The translations under genes were made by a program, and so were the position numbers. Of a stretch of 64,000 nt of DNA, positions 47,489-58,780 are shown in pieces. The stretch covers positions 12,299,501-12,363,500 of the forward strand of contig JAPVLO010000001.1 of NCBI GenBank assembly GCA_027257055.1. The letters run 5' to 3'. Source of the stretch: Cephalopachus bancanus. Its lineage: Eukaryota; Chordata; Mammalia; Primates; Tarsiidae. Position 1 is the first letter of the stretch, and each line of letters opens with the position of its first letter. The notes beneath the pieces are model-generated. The model saw only the letters and a list, made by a program, of their open reading frames with translations. It was not told the origin of the DNA and ran no database searches.

Positions 47489-47890
47489 TTTTTTTATTGT
47501 TTATTTTAAAGATGTGGTGTACAATTCGGGGTTAGGTATACAAACGTTTATGCAGGTACCCTTGTTAATGAGGTGTGCCCCTCAGAGAGACACATGGGAC
47601 CTCATCAAACTAACAAGTTTCTGCAAAGCAAAAGAAACCATCGAGAGAGCAGGGAGACAGCCCACAGAATGGGAAAAAATATTTGCCAACTGTATATACG
47701 ACAAAAGCCTAGCATCTAAGATCTACAAGGAACTCAAACGTGCCGAAAGGAAAAAAAAAAAAACAAACAGCTCCATTAAAAAGTGGGCAAAAAAAAGGTG
47801 GGCAAAAAACATGAATAGACAATTCTCAAAAGAAGATATATGGGCAGCCAACAGACACACGAAAAAGTGCTCAACCTCACTAATCATCAT
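47489..47890 (-). mobile_element. 5'-inverted (twin-primed) L1 insertion
   Basis: The left part is the antisense L1 3' end (T-rich start, GATGTGGTGTACAATTCGG, up to GAGGTGTGCCCCTC at 47583). The text then switches abruptly to sense L1 ORF2 (from AGAGAGACACATGGGACC), coding for the C-terminal region with motifs [19 protein letters not shown] and [16 protein letters not shown] at 47480-47486 and 47891-47897 is a probable target duplication. This is the signature of twin priming. A small internal slip (AAAAAGTGGGC twice) is present. Not functional. Confidence 0.88.
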
Positions 47891-47985
47891 CTCTTCTAGT
47901 TCTGTACTCCTCCTCATTGGTTCATTTTGTTGCTTCTATGGGCAACTAATCTCTAGAGATGAAAGTAACACCTGACAGTTCTTAA

Positions 47986-48171
47986 CTTTCTTTTCCTCCT
48001 CCTCTTCCTCTTTCTCCTTCTTCTCTTTCTTTCTTTCTCTCTCTCTTTCTCTCTTTCTTTTTTTCTCTCTTTCTCTCTCTCTCTCTCTTTCCTTCCTTCT
48101 CTCTCTCTCTCTCTTTCTTTCCTTCCTTCCTTCCTTCCTTCTTTCTTTCTTTCTTTCCTTCTTTCTTTCTT
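47986..48171. repeat. 186-bp uninterrupted polypyrimidine tract
   Basis: Every base from 47986 to 48171 is C or T on the + strand, mixing CCT, CTTT, CT and CCTT units. Such homopurine/homopyrimidine tracts can form triplex (H-DNA). The dense K/R/E frames on the minus strand follow from the purine strand and are not genes. Confidence 0.97.
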
Positions 48172-48800
48172 GTGGAAAGGGAGCTGGCTGAGTGGGGAAA
48201 CAACTTGCCAGATAGCAGATCTCAGTTCTCTTCATTTGTATAATGTAAGTATAGGCTTGGATAAAATGGCCAAAAATATCCCAAATACCAGTGGCCTCCA
48301 CAATATAGATGCTTATTTATTTCTATTATCTACTGACATGCATAACCTGGGTCTGGCATGGTGGACCCATGGTCATCCTGGATAAAAATACTTCTATCTG
48401 GTGGTTTCCCATGGTTCAAGATGGAAGCTCCAGCTCCAGTGAGTATCCTAACATTTCAACTTTCAAGACAAAGGATAAGAGAGAAGAGTATGCCCCTTCC
48501 CTTTCAGGGACTTGTTGAAAATTGCATTCATCACTTTCCCTCACACTCTAGGGTAGAATTTAGTCTATAGCTTCATCTAGCTACAATAATGATGGAATAT
48601 ATAATCTTTATTCTTCGGTGTCTTGGTATAAATCCAGTATTTAAGAATTGAGTTACTTCACTAGAGTTTCAGTTTTTGAAGGCTAGAACCATGCCTTATG
48701 CTTTATCTGCATATCCAATTGCTCCTACTAAAATACTGAGTACTTAGTCTTAGATTATTTAATTTGTCCTAATTGTCTTTCTTCTTAAATTTTGGAGCAG
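48172..48800. other. unassigned stretch with L2 trace
   Basis: No gene. At about 48675-48745 the text GAAGGCTAGAACCATGCC and TACTGAGTACTTAG resembles an L2 3' end. Confidence 0.35.
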
Positions 48801-48803
48801 GCA

Positions 48804-49093
48804 TTTTTTTTTTTTTTTTTTTTTTTTGAGTTGGAGTCTCACTCTGTAGTCCAGACTGGAGTGCAGTGGCCGCTCCCGGTCACCGCAGCCTCGACTGCAG
48901 GGCTCCGGCGATCCTTCTGCCTCAGCCTTCCAAGTAGCTGGAACTACGGTATGCGCTACCACACCCGGCTGATTTTTGATTTATTGTAGAGATGAGGTCT
49001 CACCAAGTTGCCCAGGTGGGTCTCGAACCTGCAGGCTCAGTCAATCCACTCACTTCAACCTCCCAGGCTTACAGGCTGAGCCACTGAGCCTGG
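48804..49093 (-). mobile_element. full-length Alu, lineage-specific, antisense
   Basis: T tail, GAGTTGGAGTCTCACTCTGT, GTCTCGAACCTGCAGGCTC, final GAGCCTGGC. TGGAGCAGG lies at both flanks as target duplication. A few small deletions in the left monomer. Confidence 0.92.
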
Positions 49094-52089
49094 CTGGAGC
49101 AGGACTATTTTTAGAGCTGTCAAGCTGATAGAAGAAAGGTTCTCTTTTGTGGAACTTTACATATTTATGGTGTGTTTGTGTGTGTGAGTATGTGTTTGTA
49201 TGTGTGTATGCATAGTTTGAACAGAGAAACGTTGTTAAATGCAGCATTTTTAAGAACCAATGACATCTGAATATATAGAATGTAGGCCAAATGTGTGTAG
49301 CTATTTATTAACTCTCTAATGATTTACCTCAACTAGCCTTAACTGAGTTACTAGGAGAAGAGAGTATCAATTTCAGTCCTGATATAATCTCTTTGGGACC
49401 AGTAATCAAAGAGCTACTGGTTTACAACCAACCTGTTATAACTCAGGGATTTAGCTTTGCAGCTACTACCCTGGATTTTTTACAGCAGAGGGAGTTTATT
49501 AAATTATTGGAGCCGGGAGAAGCCAAGTTAAAAATAATGCTCCAGGAGACAGAAAACAGTTTAGAATGTAAAATGCCTTGAATCTCTTCATTTTTTTATT
49601 GCTGTATCTCATGTGTTCTGAAGTCAGGGTAAGGTTTGATCCTCAATAGTAAAAATAGCAAACTGTATATCCTTGGGCAAATTACATAACCTGTCTATAC
49701 CATGGATTTCTCATCCACATATAGGGGAAATGTAGTATTCAGTTAATCGTTTCATAATGAAAATCTAGAAAATGAATCAGTCAATTTGACTACTTGGCGA
49801 TAACTTTAGAAGAAGGAAAATATAAAACTATTAACACAAACTAGGCTTGGAACATTTTTTATTTCTCACCTTTTCTGTTACATTTATTGGTTAATATCAA
49901 TAACTTATCAACAATTGAGCATCTTACTGTAATAATTATAAAAACTTAAGGGAATAAGAAATGTTTAAAATATAAACTTAACATTTTACTGCTAAGTAGA
50001 CTGAGAAGGGTTGACTGGAACACAACCCAAATAATTCCAACCTAAAGCCCATCATCACAGATAATGTTATTGACCTTCCTGGAATTAAGACCTGGGGTTT
50101 CTGATGTCAATTTTTATGCCCTTTGTTTCTAATAGCTTAAAATACCTTTATATATGGGAGATAATTTAATTCATGAAGATAGATAGACTAACATAGAGAG
50201 TGTCACCAAGAAAAGGGCCAAGGAAAGACCAGGAGAAATAATACTTAAAGAAAGAAGTGGAAAAACTGTAAGGGAGATGGAAAGTAATCAAAGATTTAGA
50301 AGGAAACCAGAGAACTACATTATTGTGTAAAAAAGAATCTATGTTAAAACTCAGAAGCTCCTTGGTGAGAAGTGAGCGGAACTTTCATATTGGTAGTTCA
50401 TTATTAGTGACATTGGCAGAAGAAATTTTGCTGGTTGTGCGGGTATGGGATGAGGACATCGAATCCTGAACATAGTGGGTGGAAGAGTGAATGTTGGGTT
50501 GATGAAGTAAAGGCAGCAAATACTGATTATTCCTCGCTGAAGCTTATCTATGAAAGGAATAAAATGTCAAAAGCTGGGGGAAAGTACAGACGATGTCTCC
50601 CCATTCCCCCAGGGGAAGCCTGTCATTCTGGAGAGATCAGTGGTAAGATTAATCCCTATTGGTATGACGTCCTTGCTTTCCTCCAACTTCATTCTAAGGT
50701 CTTGGAGGATAGATGCTCCCTTTTATTTATTTCTGGGTTTCTAGTGTTTAGCACCAGGCTGGAACACTCAGATCTATTTGTGGAATGAATAAAAAGTCTC
50801 ACACAGCACTCTATCATAAACTTAGTTACTATGCTACACCAGGCACCAGTCTCAAACTTGGATCTGGCCCCTGGTGTCTGTAAGAATATTTTACCTAGAT
50901 TTGACAAAGAGTAGACATAAATTTTTGTTTCTTGAGTTCTCTCAACTGAAGAGTGTGTACCTCCAAGTCACATCCAATGCCCTCTCCTCCACCCTGAGCA
51001 CTCCTTTTCCTCACCTGCTGGTTCTCACAACCCAACACATCACCTGCTGCTACACTATCAAACTTTAAAAAAATATATATATGTATATATTTTTATATAT
51101 ATATATAAATAATATAATAATATATTATAAATATATAAATAAATTATATATATATATATATATACTGTGCCTGAGTTTTCTTTACCAGAAAAAATGTTTT
51201 TCTAGCATTTTACGTTCTGTACTTGAGTTTAAAAAAAAAAACAGACTTGATCAATGTTTGCCAAAGATTGTCTTTCTAAGAAAATATCCTTTTTAACATT
51301 AATAATTTTCTGCACAGACACATAATGCCCCACATTTGCTTTGAAGAAAAGTAAGCTGTTTTACAAATTTACAAAATCCTTACAATACCGCACTGGAAAA
51401 CAGTATGGGACCCAGGTTTCCCTGGTCAGTCATGTAGCAATCTGCATGAACCCCTTCCAATTTTCAGTTCTTAGAGAGCTGGCATTTTATTCTTTGAGCA
51501 AATGAATGATGGAAGACTTAAAACACACATTGAATTTCATAGTTTGTCTAGGAAACCAGGACAAGGAACTATAAATTGATCTGCTTCCCCTAGGGTCAAA
51601 TAATGTATGATCTGTCAAATGGTGAATGAAATGCTGTGGCTAAGAAGGAATATTACAGTACTTGTGTGCAGATGTTTCTTACATTGAAAAATGGGGTTAT
51701 TAATGGCATGCTTATGAAGAAAGCTCTAATCTGGGATTCTGTTACCGTATTTAATTAACTAGTCAACCATTTGAAGATCCATGAAGCTTAGGTCTAGAAG
51801 TGAGCGATAATCAATTTTGGGTTTTGCTCTGCCCACAGCTAAGAAGAGGATGGGTGCAAACCTTGGAAAGTTCGGTCAAAAGAATAGATCAATATTTCAT
51901 TTTGTCTTTTGTAATCTAGTGGTAGGAAATGCACTTATCTTTGTTTTTGCTTTTTTCTTTGTTCAATATTTGCATAATTTTCAAGGAGCACAGGAGAAGT
52001 GTGAATTGGAGAAAAAAGTATTAAATCATTTGTGCAAGATGATGATTACATGCCAAGGTTATGCAACCAGTGTTTATCCCAAAAATTGA
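49094..52089. other. unassigned stretch with small ancient repeats
   Basis: No gene found in about 3 kb. I see a MIR-like patch at about 49650-49760 (CTTGGGCAAATTACATAACC), an L2 3' end at about 50690-50795 (GGTTTCTAGTGTTTAGCACC) and an AT microsatellite. The open 117-codon frame at 50435-50788 overlaps the L2 piece and has no protein features. Confidence 0.45.
51069..51166. repeat. AT-rich low-complexity / (TA)n
   Basis: About 100 bp of nearly pure A/T with TA dinucleotide runs at both ends. Palindromic and easily unwound. Confidence 0.9.
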
Positions 52090-52142
52090 AATTAATAATT
52101 CTTTTTTTCCCTTTTTTTCTTTATTTTTTTTCTTTATTTTTT

Positions 52143-52590
52143 TTTTTGAGTTGGAGTCTCTCTCTGTCACCCAGACTGGAGTGCAGTGGCTGCTCCCGGC
52201 CACCGCAGCCTCGACTTGCTGGGTTCCGGCGATCCTTCCGCCTCAGTCTTCCAGGTAGTTGAAACTACAGGCGCGCGCTACCGCGCCCGGCTAATTTTTT
52301 TTTTTTTTTTTTTTTGAGTTTGAGTCTCACTCTGTCGCCCAGACTGGAGTGCAGTGGCCGCTCCCGGCCACCGCAGCCTCGACCTGCTGGGCTCCGGCGA
52401 TCCTTCCACCTCAGCCTTCCGAGTAGCCGGAATTACAGGCACGCGCTACCACGCCCAGCTGATTTTTGATTTATTGTAGAGATGAGGTCTCGCCAAGTTA
52501 CCCAGGTGGGTCTCGAACCCGCGGGCTCAGGCAATCCACTCACCTCGGCCTCCCAAAGCGCGGGATTACAGGTTGAGCCACCGAGCCCGG
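52143..52590 (-). mobile_element. trimeric Alu (left-right-right), antisense
   Basis: Read on the + strand: T run, a right monomer (52143-52270), linker GCGCCCGGCTAATTTT, then a second T run (about 52277-52315) followed by a second right monomer and a complete left monomer ending GAGCCCGGC at 52590. The outermost flanks, GAAATTAATAATTCT at 52087 and GAAATTAAAATTCT at 52591, look like one pair of target duplications. So this is either one L-R-R trimer or an Alu-in-Alu insertion with loss of the outer left arm. Confidence 0.88.
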
Positions 52591-54289
52591 CGAAATTAAA
52601 ATTCTGAAATAGAGGAAGCATATCAACAAACCTTCTTAAGAGAATAATTTATGACTTTTAGGGATGATCGCCTTGATTTCTATAATTATACAGCATGTTT
52701 ATTTTCTGATACAACTATTGAATGAGAGTCAGAACACACTAGACTGTAGAAAAGGATACTGTTGAGAAAGTATTTGGTATATTCCCATACACAGAGTCAT
52801 GCAGTGGCGATGCAAAGTGGGAGAAACAAGGGCCATGGAATATACATTTTGAATGACTTATTCTTTTACTTTGTAGCAAAGCTGGTATTTTGTAGAACCA
52901 TAAAATGAGAAAACTGGGGAAACTTTGTAAAATGAGAATTGTGTAAAATGAGAATATTGGAAAAACTTTCTTCTACCCAAGTTGAAAAAGCCTTAACTCT
53001 ACTCACAGTGACACTTTAAGATATCATCCTACAGAGATGAATGTAGTATGACCAGGGGACACTTTGAATGATTGTATGGTGTGACTGGCATTGTCTCCCC
53101 ACAGAGAAGAAATTATTTAGAACTTGTGTGACTCTAAATAATGACTTTTAAATGTTTGGTCTGTTAACCACAGGACTACTGGAGATCTTTTTGCCATTCA
53201 TGGAAAAGAAACATGTAATAATTTTTGTGTTGGAGTGTAGCTACTTTAGGTAGGAATACAGCATATCCATTTCTGCAACTGCTTTGGTATTTATCATGAC
53301 AGGAATGCTGGAAAGATTCCATTTCTGAAGAGCCACTCTTAGAAAGTAAAGTTTAAAGAGCTTAGTTGAATCAGAAATGCAAAGTTTTGTGTTTTTCTCT
53401 AGCCAGAACTATTTTGAGACAGTAGCCTAAAAGTCAATTAGCCAAGAAAGAGAAGTTCTGTCTTATTCAATTCACAAATATTCAACAAAATTTTAATTTC
53501 TCATATGTTACAAATTATAAAACATTATTATATCAGTCAGAATGTACATACTAATGGACAGTTTGAAGATTAGGAAAGATTCTTAAGTGGCATAAATATT
53601 GAAATACAATAGTTTTTTTTTCATTTGTCATGCCTGAAACTTCATCAGAAAGACAGAATGTCCACAGGAAAATTTGGCTATTATTGAGTGTTTGTCACTC
53701 AAAAACACTCAATAGCTTTTGTAGACATCCTAACATTGACTATTTGTCACAATACTTTTAAAATCAAGATTGGGAGACAATTAAAAATTTGTACAGTCCT
53801 ATAAATGACTTTAAAGATTTATGTTCTATATGTTACATTATACATGTAATAAATGTACATATATTACATTATATTTCATTGTATCTACATTATATGAATG
53901 TATACATTGCATTGTATTATATTTACATTATATGTGGATATATAAATTTGTATGTATACACTATACATCTATTAATTTTAATTTATGTATTTGTTTTTAT
54001 TCATTTATTAACATATTTGTTTATGTATTAAAAGAAAATATGTGCATACACAATGTTCTATATGAAATTTATCTTTTGGTTCACAGTAATATTCAATAGG
54101 CAATTTATTTTAGATGTCAGACTATTTTATTTCACACTTTTTCCTTTGCATCTTAAAGATTATGGGGTCAACATTTTTTTTCAGCTTTCTTTTAAACATT
54201 TTGCAATACAAAGTTTACCTATACTGCAGAATTAATATAATAACATTAGACACCTTCAAATACTTTAGCTTCAATAATATTTCTTTCTT
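52591..54289. other. unassigned AT-rich stretch
   Basis: No gene. A hairpin lies at 53683-53713 (ATTGAGTGTTT and its exact complement around a 9-nt loop). TA/TACAT-rich sequence at 53820-54060 produces meaningless Y/I/H-rich frames. Confidence 0.45.
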
Positions 54290-54583
54290 TTTTTCTTTTT
54301 TCTTTTTTTTTGAGTTGGAGTCTCACTCTGTCACCCAGACTGGAGTGAAGTGGCCGCTCCCGGCCACCGCAGCCTCCACCTGCTGGGCTCCGGCGATCCT
54401 TCCGCCTCAGCCTTCCAAGTAGCCAGAATTATCGGCATGTGCTACCATGCCCGGCTGATTTTTTGATTTATTGTAGAAAGGAGGTCTCGCCTGCCCAGGC
54501 GGGTCTCGAACCCGAGGGCTCAGGCAATCCACTCACCTCAGCCTCCCAAAGGTGCGGGATTACAGGCTGAGCCATCGAGCCCG
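54290..54583 (-). mobile_element. full-length Alu, lineage-specific, antisense
   Basis: GAGTTGGAGTCTCACTCTGT, GTCTCGAACCCGAGGGCTC and final GAGCCCGGC. CAATAATATTTCTT before and CAATATTTATTTCTT after form an imperfect target duplication. Confidence 0.92.
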
Positions 54584-55804
54584 GCAATATTTATTTCTTA
54601 ACAAAAAAGTTATTGGGCTTTTTGTTCTGTGACTTTTTTTAGTGTCTCAAACTCTATAGTATTTCCTGAAATGGATTAAGTATGTACCTTTATCATTGAG
54701 ATTAGTCTTCATTTTGAAATCTTATTTACAAATTCCCAGGACGTAATAAATGCACTGGAGTTTATATAAATGTTACTATTAATATACTGACTAGATATTG
54801 GAGCATTTTTCACAATAGTAAGATAAAAATTGATTATTCTTATAATTTTGAATAATATTTTTGAAAAATAGAGTTTTCTATAATGGGAGACAATGTGTGA
54901 ATCAGGGAAAAATAGAAGAAAGCCCATCTGCATTTTGTACCATTATTAATTTTTAAATAAACAATTTTTACAATAAGATTTTGTTATTATATAACAGCTG
55001 TGACTTTTAAAAATGAATATGTCAATGTCAACCTGAAGATGGATATGAACAGATAACATGTTATCTTTTATTTCACAGAAATTAGATATTTGGCTTTATC
55101 CTAAAATATTCTGTTTGCTTTTTAAATAAAATAAATTTCAATATCAAATAAACAGACCTTTTTTCTCCAGGAAGTATCAGATGAACATTTGGGAAGAATA
55201 TGGAAATTAATTTTTGAGGAAAATAATAAAAAATGATTTCTCCAGCATGATTTGTTTGAAAAAAGATTTTCGTGTGTTAATTAAAGTTTAATTGCCATAA
55301 TTTATTTTTTGTGATAGTAAAATGTACAATAATACCTAATAAATAATTTTACATATGTAAAGGGTAGTATTTCTTTATGGAATGAGATCTTACTTTCGTA
55401 AAATTGACTCTCAGTTTCTCTTATTTGACCAAATTAAAGGTACCAGGCAAATTGATTATTTTAAGTAAATGCTTATTATCATATGCTTTGTTAAGGGAAA
55501 CAATAGATTCTTCATTTGTTTTATATCTTACACTATACAATGTTAGTTATTTAATGTTTTTAAGTGCTTGTGTGCTTCGATATATTTCACTTGATTATTC
55601 TAATGCGTGACCTAATTTATTATAGTTAGAATGTGGACATCACACCTGTAATTGATCTTCCTTTGATCAGGGACAAGTTTCCAGATAGTTTCCAATCATC
55701 TAAAACCTTAGATACTATATGAGAAGTAAAAGAACTTGTTGCGTTACATTTTAGATAAAGGATCTATGGACGTAGGGAGTTTGACTTGTACCTTGAGGTA
55801 GAAT
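54584..55804. other. unassigned AT-rich stretch
   Basis: No gene or repeat recognised. Confidence 0.4.
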
Positions 55805-55945
55805 AAGGTAGTAACGAAGACCTTGGCACACTGGAGTCAGAACTAGGTTTGGGTTCTGGTTTTGACACTTTCTGTGTGCTCAGACAACTTCTCTCAGATT
55901 TAGTAAAATGGAGATATCTAACTCATAGTTTCTGTGATGACCAAA
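55805..55945 (+). repeat. MIR fragment
   Basis: CTTGGCACACTGGAGTCAGA, GGTTCTGGTTTTGACACTT and CTCAGATTTAGTAAAATGG follow the MIR consensus. Confidence 0.6.
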
Positions 55946-56000
55946 TTTGAAAACATGTGGACCAAATTTGAAAATGTGTGAACCAAATTTGGAAATGTTT
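55939..56000. repeat. three 21-bp tandem repeats
   Basis: Units at 55939-55959, 55960-55980 and 55981-56000, each built on GACCAAATTTGAAAA, with a few substitutions. They start inside the 3' part of the MIR fragment. Confidence 0.85.
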
Positions 56001-56755
56001 ACCACAACAAAATCTCTCAATCTACATGAGGGACTTGGTGAGTACAAGCCTCCCAGGTCTGAATGTTTTTTTGATGGCATGTGATAGCAAAAGAGTGGGG
56101 AAATGTGAGATCAGAGGCTGCCTAACATATCCCAGAAGTGAAATTTGGATGACTGGGAATTCTAGAGGAGAAATGGCCACTTCAGCCAGAGGCCCTTGAG
56201 ATTACATCCTGAACACATCATTCCCAGAAAGGAGCTATCCATTTTCTATTCTGGTTTCTTGTGTAAGTGCCCTCTTGAGGAGCTCTTCTGAAAATAGGTT
56301 TTTCTAGGGCATTGGTTTTAAGCATGCTGAAAGAAGATCAAAAGGTCCTCGAGGGGCATCTAAGAAGTTTAAAGTATGTAACGTGGCAATGCAGTTTCCC
56401 TGGAGAACAGATTTACCTTTTCTAATTTGGAGCATTCTTTTGAACTTGTCAGCATCCCTTCTCACTAGTTCAGATACCACTTCATGAATACTTTCCGAAA
56501 GACAAAGTGATTGGGAGGAAAAAAAGCAATGATTCATCAAGAAGGCCTAGGTGAAAGAGCTAATGTGTTGTCTTCTGACATGAAGTCTTGAGCAAATCTT
56601 CTAAGTGCTCTCACTTATCTGAGCCCATATTTTCTGCATATATGACATACATGAGGGCACCCTTGAAACTCTGTTTTGGGTCTACTTTGCTAGATTGTTT
56701 TGAGGATAAGTGATGTATTGCAAAGGTCAAAATCAGAGTACCCGAAAGTCCTGCT
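56001..56755. other. unassigned stretch
   Basis: No gene or repeat recognised. Confidence 0.4.
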
Positions 56756-56759
56756 GAGA

Positions 56760-57005
56760 ATGCATGTGATGATGATCCCCGTACCGATGGCGGTGGCGGT
56801 GGTGATGGCGAGGATGATGCTGAAGGCAATGATGATGGCAAAGAGGGGGGTTGGGATGATGTGATGGGGTGGTGGTGTTCATGATGAAGGCTGTGTTGAT
56901 GGTGGGATGACAAGGTGGACGGTGGTGGTAAAGAGGGTCATGATGAGGAAGCGATACTATTGAAGATGAAGGCTGTGTGGATGGCGGGATGATGGACTGA
57001 TGATA
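56760..57005. repeat. degenerate GATG/GGTGGT minisatellite
   Basis: Purine-rich imperfect tandem array of GATGATG, GGTGGTG and AAGGCTGTGTKGATGG-like units. The AAGGCTGTG...GATGG block occurs twice, near 56886 and 56970. The H/S/P-rich minus-strand frame here is a product of the repeat. Confidence 0.8.
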
Positions 57006-58674
57006 ATGGGAATCTCAATAAGTACACTCTCTTCAGCCTTTTAGATTCAAGATCAGTATGTAGTGTTTCCTAATTATTTATTCCTCACTGTGATAGTTGT
57101 GTCAGTAAAAATTAATAAAATGAGAAGTGCAGGGAATTCTAACACATGCATTCCTCCTTGTACACACTGAATGAGTTCCTAGTCTCCATTTTGGGGAGGA
57201 CACGCTGATGGCGGTAGAAAATTATGTTATGACTGTTGATGGAGCGTCGAGATTTACTTACAGACTGCTCTTCTCTGTCTTCTTCTCTCTGCCTATCCTT
57301 GGTCTATTGAAATACTTTCATAAGGTTATAAAAACAGAGAAAAGGAAATTTTCAGAAAAGGAATTGAATCCTATACAGAAAAACAATATCTATAAAATCT
57401 TGCTTCTACTAAACTTGATATGGTTTCATACACAGCACAAGAAATATTCAGTACACAGAACCTGGGTAGCAGACTCAGATAAGAAAGGATGGCGCTTACT
57501 ATTTGTAGTCTTTGTGTATATTTACACTGTAATTATGTTTTACTTTAATTCAGAATACCATTTAAGAATATAAGTAACTGCAATTTTGCTCGTCCATTTT
57601 TTTTCATCAGGAACTCAAAGACCCTTTCTATTTCCACACATGCTTCTGGAGATATGTGAGCGTGGTGTCGTGTGTGTGTGCACACCTCCATTTGTATACT
57701 TTATCAACAGTGGTTCATTTCATTCAGGAGAAAATGATAAAGAGGGTAATCCATCAGAATAACTCTTACACCATGACACTACCTCCCAATGCCACGTATA
57801 CCCTATAATAGAAATCAAGGTTTTCAATGGTTGTTTTAGCTGTCTGGGAATGGCCCAGAATATCATTCTTCTTGGAGAGATTCGATGATAAGGTGTGATG
57901 ATTACTTATTGGTTCCAATTTATTTGCTGTCAACTGGTTTTTGTCTGGTCAGATTTTACATTCGCCTCACACATCTTTTCAGTCTTCCTGATGAGGTCAG
58001 AGCTTTTTTAGAGATGAACATTACCAAAGGTATATAGTTGTAAATTCTGATGGGTTTCTGGGATCACATATCAACCAGTATATGGATGTGAACGAGAAAA
58101 TAAATATTGAACATTCTAATTATGAATTTTGGCTCATCAACTTATCTTAAAATTATTTATCATACAAAGAAACATTTCTCTTATCCCAGAAGACTTTAAC
58201 TTGAAGGGCTTCTTTCTTTATATTCTGAGACGCAGGATAACTCATGTTGAATTATAATTTCTTTTAAGATTGAAAAATACAGTTTATTTAGAAAGCAAAT
58301 TAGAGAGAGGAGATTCACCTCTCCAAAGTAGATGAGCAGAATTATAATTTTAAATAATATAATTTTAAAATAATAGTATTTTATTATATTATTTAATTTC
58401 TAATGCATTAGTAAGTGTGTAATTTTAAAGCATTTAATACCATTTGCTACTGCTATAGAGGGTAAATTTCCATAACAAGGTATGAGTTCCCATCTGTTGA
58501 AGTTAAATTTTAAATCTCCAAAGTGTATGTTACAATTTGCAATTTGCCATATATAAGTGTTGGAAATGTATATATTTGTATATGTATATACACATACCCA
58601 TTCACACCTTTGAGAAACACGTTTTTTCTATAACAAGCAAGTATAGTACATGTATTTATTGTCTGTATCTCTCC
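57006..58674. other. unassigned AT-rich stretch
   Basis: No gene. An open 121-codon frame at 57208-57573 has a hydrophobic stretch near residues 20-35 and at the C terminus but no family I recognise, and no splice or promoter context. I regard it as chance. Confidence 0.4.
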
Positions 58675-58780
58675 ATAAAAATTATGTCCTGAGGACAGAA
58701 TATGTTTTGTTCACTGTTGGATCCCAGTACTATGAATAGTATGTGGCACTTATTAAACGCTCAAAATGTACTTGATCAAC
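58675..58780 (+). repeat. L2 3'-end fragment
   Basis: GTTTTGTTCACTGTTGGATCC, AGTATGTGGCACTTATTAAAC and CTCAAAATGTACTTGATC parallel the L2 terminal block. Confidence 0.65.

Noticed and set aside
47514..47975. A 153-codon frame on the plus strand that could look like a gene
   Set aside because: It spans the inversion junction of the twin-primed L1: the start reads antisense 3' UTR and the middle reads the L1 ORF2 C-terminus. It is not a cellular gene or a new fusion protein.
47936..48301. Frames rich in K, R and E on the minus strand
   Set aside because: They translate the purine strand of the polypyrimidine tract and are not protein genes.
57208..57573. A 121-codon open frame with hydrophobic stretches as a small membrane protein gene
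   Set aside because: No CpG island, promoter or splice sites, AT-biased codons, and no family resemblance. The length is within chance for a 64-kb window scanned in six frames.
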